Source of the DNA: a virus
DNA length: 41,812 nt
Direction: 5' to 3' (one strand)
IMG/VR virus record: IMGVR_UViG_3300046507_000598
Span: 1 to 41,812 of that record
The notes under the pieces are model-generated. The model made no database searches. It saw nothing but the letters and a program-made list of their open reading frames with translations, and had not been told where the DNA came from. The position numbers were made by a program, and so were the translations under genes. Numbering within the stretch: the first letter of the stretch is position 1; every line of letters begins with the position of its first letter. Of the stretch, positions 1 through 7,045 are shown piece after piece.

Positions 1-24
1 AGTCAGCCGCTGAAAGCGTCACAA

Positions 25-98
25 GCGGGTGTCGTATAATGGCATTACTCCAGCTTCCCAAGCTGATAACGAGGGTTCGATTCCCTTCACCCGCTCCA
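25..98 (+). tRNA. tRNA-Gly (anticodon CCC)
   Basis: The acceptor stem GCGGGTG pairs with CACCCGC, followed by discriminator T and an encoded CCA (96-98). The anticodon loop TTCCCAA gives anticodon CCC, which reads GGG glycine codons. The T-arm GAGGGTTCGATTCCCTT is canonical. The 3' part from the anticodon stem onward (51-99) is repeated at 40748-40796, so the phage carried a copy of this segment and restored the gene on integrating. Confidence 0.95.
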
Positions 99-99
99 G
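51..99 (+). repeat. attL: 49-bp core repeat, copy 1
   Basis: This segment is identical to 40748-40796 and runs from the anticodon stem to one base past the tRNA CCA end. The flanks diverge at once on both sides (C50 against A40747, T100 against C40797), which fixes the length at 49 bp. It is the site where attP recombined with the tRNA gene. The copy here is part of the intact tRNA. Confidence 0.95.
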
Positions 100-143
100 T
101 CTTTTCAAGGGTTTCAGGCGTGTCAGCGTGAGCCCAAGCGATG

Positions 144-166
144 TTGGTGACAGTTCTGGTGACAGT
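144..166 (+). promoter_or_regulatory. Integrase arm-type sites, left end
   Basis: Two direct copies of GGTGACAGT (146-154 and 158-166) are spaced 12 bp apart just inside attL. The same pair, spaced 13 bp, lies at 40600-40621 near attR. Paired direct repeats on both sides of the core are the usual arrangement of arm sites bound by the N-terminal domain of P4/P2-type tyrosine integrases. The assignment is by position and pattern. Confidence 0.65.
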
Positions 167-714
167 TTGCGTGTAAGCGCACAGTTACTAGTGCGAGACA
201 CTGCCAGCCGCCCTCCCCCTATACCGGTTCTCTTTTCATGTTGACCCATGGGAAACCAGTATTTTAAGTAATTTTTCGTCCTGATCTCCGTCTAGCCCTT
301 ATAAATCAATGGCTACAGCGTATTGGATAGGGTAAGTTTTATAGTCAGATATAGTAATGAACTTACTTTTTGGTATGGTCAGAAAACTAAACATAAATAT
401 CGTTATAAAACAGTGAGTTACGAAAAAATTACTCTCCCTCTTACTCAAAAAAGCTAGTGCTAGGTAAGTGCCCAAAACCGCATCGCGTGTGGGCTACAGC
501 CGATCTCCGACCGCCTCATACCTAAATTACTTGTTTCCCGTGGGTGACCTGAGAAATGGACCGCCCACAACGCTGTGTGAGCGCTCCTAAAACGAGGGGC
601 CCGGTGTAGGGAATTGCAGGGTTTCTCGGCCCCCCTATCGCACAGGAGAGGCCCGGCGGGGACTGTAGAGAGCCTGTTGCAGGGGTGCAGAAAAAACGAC
701 CAATTTAGCCCGCA

Positions 715-733
715 GGCGTGGCGGGGGGACGAC
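715..733 (+). other. Candidate cos site (cohesive end)
   Basis: The 19 bases GGCGTGGCGGGGGGACGAC resemble the 19-base cohesive end of P2 as I remember it, sharing the GGCG-GGCGGGG core. The position fits: a non-coding GC-rich stretch between attL and the portal/terminase genes, where P2-like phages have cos. If correct, packaged DNA starts here and the methyltransferase operon is the first block of the virion chromosome. The exact nick positions cannot be read from sequence alone. Confidence 0.5.
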
Positions 734-856
734 GGCGCGCAGAAGAAGGAACGCTTTGCATCGAGGCGGCATGGCGACGAAGAGAGAGGTAATAGTCCTT
801 GCGATTAGGTGCTCTTGTCTGCAGACTGCCACTTATCCCACGCGACATACCTAAAG

Positions 857-2146
857 ATGAACGGCGAAATCCCACTCTCGGCTTATGCCCATGCAATCCT
901 CCGGGGAGGCGATCTCGAACCTCCTCGCCCTCTCCCGCTAAGTCCCTTTTTTGAAGCTGTCGAATCTAGCTGCGCGACCCAGGTGGTGTACGACGTACTG
1001 TCACGCTCGGACCGGCGGCGCCACGGCATATTTTTTTCAGGCGCAGAATGGGCGCGAACGCTTGTGTCAGAGCTAAGGCTTGAAGAGTGGCGCCGCTTTG
1101 TTGATCCAAGTGTAGGAAGCGGCGACCTTCTGGTAGAGATATGCAGAAGGCTGCCTATCGGCGCCGACGTACATGAAACTATTGAGGAATGGTCGAATCG
1201 CTTAGTCGCGATAGACCTGAGAGAGTCATTCCTGAAGATTGCTTGGGCGCGCATCCAAGGGGTTGCGCTCCTTCGGCATCAGCAAGCAGGCGGAGCTACG
1301 AAGCAGTTTACCCCGCGTCCGCTTCCCGAGAATTTTCGGGTCGGCGACGCTCTAGAAATGTCCTTGGCGTTGAAGCAAAACGATTGTGTCATCATGAATC
1401 CGCCTTATCAGCGAATGTGCGCGAGCATAACCAGCTTCGTAGGATCTGGAATGAGGTCCGCTGCGGCCCTGCATCTTGAGCATGTGCTGAAAGAAGGTCC
1501 TGAGTCGGTAGGAATCATCGCACTGATTCCAGAAGTACTGCGGAGTGGCACCTCCTACAGGCGCTTTAGGGAAGAAGTCCAGCGCAGAATGGTTGTAAAA
1601 AGTTTCGACTCTTCAGGGCGATTTGGTGCGGGGGCGGACATAGACGTGGCAGTGCTGGTTGGTAGGACAGCTGCTGGTAACAACGACTCGATGCCGATCA
1701 TTGAGACGCAAGATCACATAACTCTAGGGGATTATTTCTCAGTAAGAGTAGGACCGGTTGTGCCACATCGATCGGCTATGGACGGTCCTGAATGCGGCTA
1801 TCTCACTGCCAAAAACTCTCGCGTTGGACTGGAGATTACCGTCCCACCAGAGCTGGCGACGTTCAGGACCAGAGTTGAATGCGGCCCCTTCATAATTGTC
1901 CGACGGACCTCAAGTCCCTCAGATAAAAAGCGAGCGAGGGCTACGTTAATTTCTAGCACAAGTAGCTTCTTAGTGGAGAACCATCTACTAATCATCAAGG
2001 CTCACAGTGGAGACATAGCTGAGTTGCTAAAATTGATGTCGATATTGGATGACCCTAGAACCGACACATGGCTTAATAGCCATATCCGTTGCCGACATTT
2101 AACTGTCAGCGCAGTAAAAAAAATCCCTCTTTGGGACCACGCATAA
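857..2146 (+). CDS. N6-adenine DNA methyltransferase, cargo operon gene 1
   Basis: It would transfer methyl groups from S-adenosylmethionine to adenine in DNA. From the ATG at 857 (429 aa), motif I DPSVGSG lies near residues 83-89, an acidic residue of motif II near D120, and the catalytic NPPY at 181-184. Motif I before NPPY gives the gamma-type order of type I/TaqI-like enzymes. The C-terminal half is probably the target-recognition region. A GTG start at 809 would add 16 residues; neither start has a strong Shine-Dalgarno. No restriction endonuclease lies nearby. Fifteen bases separate it from the next gene, so it leads a four-gene operon. Base composition is AT-richer than the phage core. 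Function in defence or self-marking is inferred. Confidence 0.85.
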   Translation: MNGEIPLSAYAHAILRGGDLEPPRPLPLSPFFEAVESSCATQVVYDVLSRSDRRRHGIFFSGAEWARTLVSELRLEEWRRFVDPSVGSGDLLVEICRRLPIGADVHETIEEWSNRLVAIDLRESFLKIAWARIQGVALLRHQQAGGATKQFTPRPLPENFRVGDALEMSLALKQNDCVIMNPPYQRMCASITSFVGSGMRSAAALHLEHVLKEGPESVGIIALIPEVLRSGTSYRRFREEVQRRMVVKSFDSSGRFGAGADIDVAVLVGRTAAGNNDSMPIIETQDHITLGDYFSVRVGPVVPHRSAMDGPECGYLTAKNSRVGLEITVPPELATFRTRVECGPFIIVRRTSSPSDKKRARATLISSTSSFLVENHLLIIKAHSGDIAELLKLMSILDDPRTDTWLNSHIRCRHLTVSAVKKIPLWDHA

Positions 2147-2161
2147 CAAGGGATTGACAGT

Positions 2162-4264
2162 ATGGAAAAGCCGTCTACAGGATTTCGGTTTGCACCATCC
2201 ATCCTCACCCGGCTCGGAGAGGAGTTGGTCCCTAACCTAGATCAAGCGATCATTGAGCTTATAAGGAACTCGTACGACGCAGACGCAACAATCTGCGACA
2301 TACAAATAAAAAGCAATTCTAATGCAGGAAGTACAATCACACTTTCTGATGACGGAACCGGAATGCTGTTGGAGCAGGTTCTAAACAACTGGCTGGTTCT
2401 TGGTGGCTCTTCAAAATCAAGCTCAAAGTTAACAAAAGGAGGGCGGCGGACTGTAGGTGACAAAGGTTTAGGGCGGCTAGCGGCGTTGCGAGCAGGCGAT
2501 AAAGCTGTGATGGTTACCAGGCACGAAAGCCAAGAACCTACTGAAGCGGTATCGATCGATATCGAGTGGAAACGCTTTGAAAATGCAACGGTAGTAGAGG
2601 ACGTTCAGCTGCCGATTAGCAAGTCATATCGTCCAAACTATGGGACGACAATCACGCTAAGCGGAGTAAAACGCAAATTAGGCAGAGCTGAAATAGATCG
2701 CCTAGGTCGTAGCATCGTCCTGTTAACTAGTCCTTTTGAGGGCAGTAGCGATTTCCGTGTGACGCTTGATGCCCCAGATTACCCGGAACTGGAAGCTAGA
2801 GTTCGCAATGCTTATCTTGACGACGCAGAATATGTGCTAAAAGCGCAGATTCTAGAAGACGGAACCGGCATCGCAGAAGTGAGAGACTTCAAAGGCACCG
2901 TACTTTATCGCGACCCTTCAAGTGAATGGTTGTCCCGAAAAACCGAAGAGAGCGCGTCCTACCAAGCACCCGCTACGACGTTTGAACTCTATAGCTTTGT
3001 GTTTAACAAAAATTCGTTTGCTGGAAGAGGAACTACAATCGGAGAGGTAAGAAATTGGCTTAAAACAGTAGGCGGAGTACATTTCTATCATCGAAAGTTT
3101 CGCGTCCCCCCATATGGTGACCCAGGCCACGACTGGCTGGATATGAACCTGTCTCGAGCACGGAGCCCGGAAGAAAGGCCATCAACCAACAATAGTGTTG
3201 GCCGCGTCGTTGTCGACGATCCCGACGGCATACTACGCCAGAAGACAGATAGAGTCGGGTTTATCGAGGGCGAGGAATTCCATGAAATACGGCGCTTTGC
3301 CAAGAATGCTCTAGAATGGTTTGCTCGGCGTAGGTTGAAGGATGCGGAAAGCCGACGCGACAATCAAAAAGAAGAGGCGCGACAAGCCCCTGAAAAAGCA
3401 AGAGCGGAGTTCCTCAAGACGATTTCAGATTCGCTACCGCCTCAAGAAAAAGAACGAGCAATCAAAGCTCTGAATATTATTGAAAAGACTTACGAAAAAG
3501 AGCTAAAAGCAACCCGCGATGACTTGGTACTCTATCGATCTTTAGCTACCGCAGGCACAACGGCTGCGGTGTTTGCGCATGAGATAGGTAAACCTATTCA
3601 GATCATTACGAGTAATCAGAAAACAATCGTACGTCGTACCGAGAACCTGCGCCCGGCCGAGGATGTTAAGCGACTGCAAGAGCCACTAAGATTAATCATG
3701 AGTGCATCTCAGAGACTCTCTAGATTTGCTGGCATGCAAATAGATTTCTTGAAGCGGGAGAAGAGAAGGCATGGGGCCGTGGATATTAATTCCGTCATCA
3801 AAGACCTCCACAAACTCTGGCAGCCGGTTTTGGAGGATTCCAAGATTTCCCTGGTCCTTGAACCACATTTCGTCGAAGGCGCGGTAATTTTCGGAGCCGA
3901 AGCATTAGTAGAAACCATAATCACTAACTGCCTCACAAATGCAGTGAGCGCCTTTGAGCGCGAAGGCGCCAGAACCGTTGACCGCCAAATCATACTTAGG
4001 GCTATCGCGGAAGGGGACACAATCGCCCTTGAAGTCGAAGACAATGGACCTGGCATAAACATGAATCTCGACGAAATCTGGCTTCCAGGGCGGACGACAC
4101 GCCAAGAAGGTACTGGTTTTGGATTGACCATTGTCAAAGATTCAACATTAGATCTTGGCGGAACTTTTAGTGCTTCTACCGAGGCAAACTCGGGCGCGAA
4201 GTTTAGGTTTGTTTTCCCTTTGGTAAATAACAAGGCGAAAATCACAGATGAATCAGATAAATAA
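2162..4264 (+). CDS. Dual GHKL ATPase / histidine kinase, cargo operon gene 2
   Basis: This 700-aa soluble protein joins two ATP-binding modules. The N-terminal one (about 10-220) is Hsp90/MutL/MORC-like: N-box E32 and N36, DDGTGM at 63-68, and GDKGLG at 99-104. The C-terminal one is a histidine-kinase core: H-box AHEIGKP with H473, N-box N589/N593, DNGPGI from D627, and GTGFGL at 650-655. Residues about 385-465 are a charged coiled coil. There is no membrane segment, so the signal is likely cytoplasmic. AAGGGA at 2148-2153 supports the start. It overlaps the receiver gene by 17 bp, so the pair probably forms a phosphorelay. The N-terminal module may sense and the C-terminal one transmit; that is inference. 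Confidence 0.85.
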   Translation: MEKPSTGFRFAPSILTRLGEELVPNLDQAIIELIRNSYDADATICDIQIKSNSNAGSTITLSDDGTGMLLEQVLNNWLVLGGSSKSSSKLTKGGRRTVGDKGLGRLAALRAGDKAVMVTRHESQEPTEAVSIDIEWKRFENATVVEDVQLPISKSYRPNYGTTITLSGVKRKLGRAEIDRLGRSIVLLTSPFEGSSDFRVTLDAPDYPELEARVRNAYLDDAEYVLKAQILEDGTGIAEVRDFKGTVLYRDPSSEWLSRKTEESASYQAPATTFELYSFVFNKNSFAGRGTTIGEVRNWLKTVGGVHFYHRKFRVPPYGDPGHDWLDMNLSRARSPEERPSTNNSVGRVVVDDPDGILRQKTDRVGFIEGEEFHEIRRFAKNALEWFARRRLKDAESRRDNQKEEARQAPEKARAEFLKTISDSLPPQEKERAIKALNIIEKTYEKELKATRDDLVLYRSLATAGTTAAVFAHEIGKPIQIITSNQKTIVRRTENLRPAEDVKRLQEPLRLIMSASQRLSRFAGMQIDFLKREKRRHGAVDINSVIKDLHKLWQPVLEDSKISLVLEPHFVEGAVIFGAEALVETIITNCLTNAVSAFEREGARTVDRQIILRAIAEGDTIALEVEDNGPGINMNLDEIWLPGRTTRQEGTGFGLTIVKDSTLDLGGTFSASTEANSGAKFRFVFPLVNNKAKITDESDK

Positions 4265-4928
4265 GGTCGCCGTCGTCGATGATGATGACGAAGCGGCAAT
4301 GACTATGATCCACACCTTAGAAGACGCAGGGTTTGTCGCATTTAGACAACCTGCTTTTGATACTATCCAGCAAATGGCCGACGCTATTATCGAAGGCTCG
4401 GATGCAGCGGTCTGTGACCACCGCCTCCGCTATGGCGCCTATGCAGACATCACCGGAGCACAATTAGGAGCCGAATTGGTAAGGAGACAGCATCCAACGA
4501 TTCTCGTCACGCAATACTTAGATCAGTACGCAGATATTGCAATCCGTAGCTACAGAAGTAATTTACCGGTAGTTCTTAGACGAGATGAAGCTGACGAACC
4601 TGAATCGCTCCGCGCCGGATTCGCACGATGCATTAACGAGTTTCGACGTGGAAAAATAGATGATAGGAAATTACACAAAACAATCCTGAAAGTTAAAGAA
4701 ATACAAAGTATAGGCGGAGAGGTTGTCATTGACGCTATTGTTCACGGCTGGAACTCTAAAGATGCTGTGCGATTTCCCATGGAGTTGGTAGCCGAAGGTG
4801 ATCGCGCAAGCGTGTGTGAAAACAGCTCTTTAGAGGCAATGACAAATGTTTCCACCGAAACCAAGGTGGACCTGTATTTCGAGGACGTGCGCTTAGCTCC
4901 AGAACCGGACCCTGACGATGGCCTCTAG
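4248..4928 (+). CDS. Receiver-domain response regulator without DNA-binding domain, cargo operon gene 3
   Basis: Residues 5-125 form a receiver domain: acidic cluster D11-D14, phosphoacceptor D57 in AVCDHRL, and a switch threonine in ILVTQY. The conserved lysine is replaced by arginine (VVLRRDE). The last 100 residues do not resemble a helix-turn-helix or any output domain I know and end in an acidic tail. It is therefore more likely to act by protein contact than as a transcription factor. The gene overlaps both neighbours (17 bp upstream, 11 bp downstream), so translation is probably coupled and the likely partners are the kinase and the MBL protein. Confidence 0.8.
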   Translation: MNQINKVAVVDDDDEAAMTMIHTLEDAGFVAFRQPAFDTIQQMADAIIEGSDAAVCDHRLRYGAYADITGAQLGAELVRRQHPTILVTQYLDQYADIAIRSYRSNLPVVLRRDEADEPESLRAGFARCINEFRRGKIDDRKLHKTILKVKEIQSIGGEVVIDAIVHGWNSKDAVRFPMELVAEGDRASVCENSSLEAMTNVSTETKVDLYFEDVRLAPEPDPDDGL

Positions 4929-5967
4929 TGAACTAATAATTTTGGATGTGGGCCACGGTAACTGCGCGCTGATTAAACATGGATCAGAAGCAATCATTAT
5001 AGATGCCCCGGCAAAGCCCATCGTAGCTCGAGCGTTAGATGAACTGGGTATAACCTCGATTCACTCATTAATAATATCTCATGCCGATAACGATCATCTG
5101 TCCGGTGCTATACCACTGATGATGAACGACGACCGCCCCATCCAGCACGTATATGTTAACCCGGACGACAGAGACAGTGCTGCGTGGCACGATTTCAGGA
5201 CAGCCGTGGGGACGGTGCGCAGATCAAAAAGGGGCATTACTGTCCATACATCACTCAACATGGAAGAGCCTCAAGAATTAAAAATCAACGAGACAACGTT
5301 AACTGTCTTGCACCCATCTCCTGAATTATGCCTTGCAACTACTGCTGGCGTGCATACTGACGGCCGAAGAGTGAATGCAAACTATATGTCCGCTGTGGTT
5401 TTGGTCGAGCATGACGGGGAGCGTATTTGCTTACTTGCCGCAGATTCTGATAAATACAGTTTGGATTTGATGTTGGAAGAGAAAACGAATCTCCGAGCGC
5501 CTGTTTTAATCTTTCCTCACCACGGAGGTCGTGCGGGGCAAAATACTGACAACCGGGAATTCGCAAAACAGCTCGTATCGGCAGTTCAACCTTCATTAGT
5601 TTTGTTTTCATTGGGTCGAGGCTCTCATGGAACCCCCCGAGCGGAGATTGTCTTGGGCGTCCGAGAGGCAATGGCAGGTACAGTGCCCTACATTGCCTGC
5701 ACTCAGCTATCCCGAAATTGTTGTAATGACTCTCCCCCATCAAAGAGCCCCCAGCGTTTACTCGACAAGAACTCGGACGGCTATGCTAAAGATAACTGTT
5801 GTGCCGGCACAATATCTATTCCGCTCGAAAAGAAAGGTTGGGAAACGGTCATCTCGTCTTTAACCATGAATCATGGGTCATTCGTAGCCAAAGAGGTCCC
5901 CGGTTCGCTCTGCCGCAGGAAAATTGAGCCGTCCTCTGAATCTTCACGAGTTATTGCAAAGGTTTAG
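4918..5967 (+). CDS. ComEC-like metallo-beta-lactamase-fold protein, cargo operon gene 4
   Basis: A 349-aa soluble MBL-fold hydrolase. The N-terminus LDVGHGNCALIKHG is the ComEC/Rec2 signature. Metal ligands appear as H55-x-D57-x-D59-H60, D176 in AADSD, and H201-H202-G-G. The C-terminal 100 residues contain cysteine pairs (RNCC, NCC) that may form an extra metal site. Unlike ComEC it has no membrane channel. ComEC-type MBL domains are thought to degrade DNA, so it is the best effector candidate in the operon, but a nucleotide or other substrate is possible. The ATG lies inside the end of the receiver gene. It ends 22 bp from the convergent portal gene. Confidence 0.8.
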   Translation: MASSELIILDVGHGNCALIKHGSEAIIIDAPAKPIVARALDELGITSIHSLIISHADNDHLSGAIPLMMNDDRPIQHVYVNPDDRDSAAWHDFRTAVGTVRRSKRGITVHTSLNMEEPQELKINETTLTVLHPSPELCLATTAGVHTDGRRVNANYMSAVVLVEHDGERICLLAADSDKYSLDLMLEEKTNLRAPVLIFPHHGGRAGQNTDNREFAKQLVSAVQPSLVLFSLGRGSHGTPRAEIVLGVREAMAGTVPYIACTQLSRNCCNDSPPSKSPQRLLDKNSDGYAKDNCCAGTISIPLEKKGWETVISSLTMNHGSFVAKEVPGSLCRRKIEPSSESSRVIAKV

Positions 5968-5989
5968 GCGAGCGCCCGCAATATTTGGG

Positions 5990-7045
5990 TCAAGGATTTA
6001 ACTCCGCAATTGAGGGGAGGAACCGCACCACCTCCTCGCCCAGCCAGTCGTTGATCTGCTGCATACGAGCTTGTATCGGCTCAAGCTCGTTCATTGCCCA
6101 GATTTGCGCCGCCTCCTTGATAGAACCGAAACCCCCAGCGTTTTGCGGGACGATCCCCATCAGCTGAGGCGGGATGCGTAGCGCCGCGAGCATGTCGTCG
6201 CGGCTGATGTTCTTGATCGAGCCGAATTCATCCTTCGCCGCGACCTCGCTGACGGGGATCAGCTGGATACCGTCCTTCTTGCCACCGGGCGCGTACATGA
6301 ACAGGTTGCGGAAGTTGCCGGGGCCCTTGGCAGACTTCAGCGCATTACGCAGGGCCCCGACGTCGGTTTCGTTCTGGGCGGTATCGGTCATGTACATGAT
6401 GAAACCGGCGTGGCTGCCGTTGTTGTAGTACTTACGCCGGAACAAGGTGGCGGACTCGTTGAGCAACGCGCTTTGCAGCGCCGGCAACCACTCAGGCAGT
6501 CCGTAGATCTCCTGGTTAATGTCTGCCTCACGCTGATGAAACACACTCCCCTTCTTGAACTCGTGCTCATCGCTCCAGCCACGCACCTGGTAGTAGGTGT
6601 CCATATCCACGCCGCGCCGCATGTATTTGCCTAGAGCAGGCTGCAGGCCAAGCGTGGTGCGCAGCATGTTGTCGCGCTTTTCCAGATACCCGTTCCCGCA
6701 CCACAGGAAGTCGAGGGCATACTGTTCAAATGCCTGTCGCGTCAGCAACTTGTGCGGGATGAAGGTGCGGGCCAGCATGTTGCGTTTGAAGTTCAGCCCC
6801 GACTGCAGGAAGACGCTCGCGCGCGATGACTTGGCCAGGCCGTCCAAGGACATGGGCGGCTCATACCACCGGCCATTCAGCCAGCACTCCAAATAGTCCA
6901 GAATTCCGCGCTCATCGAGCACAGGTGTAGGGTCACCAAATGTGAACGCCTCCATCTTGCCGCCGGACGCCGGTAGCAATTCCCCAGTGATCGGGGGCTG
7001 GATTACGGGGCTGTTATGCTGGTTTCTGTTGCGGCGCTTGCTCAT
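5990..7045 (-). CDS. Q: Portal protein (P2 gpQ)
   Basis: This is the portal vertex protein that forms the DNA entry ring and docks terminase. The 351-aa product matches P2 gpQ in length and in the PBSX-type portal pattern: early GDPTPVLD, an internal GNGYLEKRDN, and a late IPPQLMGIVPQNAGGFG. The ATG overlaps the stop of the terminase gene by one base (TGATG), so the two are translated together on the minus strand. A TTG one codon upstream is less likely. Confidence 0.95.
   Translation of the reverse strand: MSKRRNRNQHNSPVIQPPITGELLPASGGKMEAFTFGDPTPVLDERGILDYLECWLNGRWYEPPMSLDGLAKSSRASVFLQSGLNFKRNMLARTFIPHKLLTRQAFEQYALDFLWCGNGYLEKRDNMLRTTLGLQPALGKYMRRGVDMDTYYQVRGWSDEHEFKKGSVFHQREADINQEIYGLPEWLPALQSALLNESATLFRRKYYNNGSHAGFIMYMTDTAQNETDVGALRNALKSAKGPGNFRNLFMYAPGGKKDGIQLIPVSEVAAKDEFGSIKNISRDDMLAALRIPPQLMGIVPQNAGGFGSIKEAAQIWAMNELEPIQARMQQINDWLGEEVVRFLPSIAELNP

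Larger units (their letters stand above)
100..808. other. Non-coding left end of prophage
   Basis: I see no convincing gene here. Reading frames in this stretch are short and lack family resemblance. 100-170 holds the arm sites. 245-480 is AT-rich and could hold a promoter, for example TTGGTA (370-375) and CATAAA (392-397) 16 bp apart, but this is weak and far from the next gene. 590-800 is GC-rich and contains the cos-like sequence at 715-733. Confidence 0.6.

Noticed and set aside
614-832. Short reading frames on both strands between the left arm and the methyltransferase
   Set aside because: They have no ribosome site or family resemblance, and they span the GC-rich cos-like region.
5339-5743. 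134-aa minus-strand frame inside the MBL gene
   Set aside because: It lies antisense to conserved MBL motifs and shows no features of its own.
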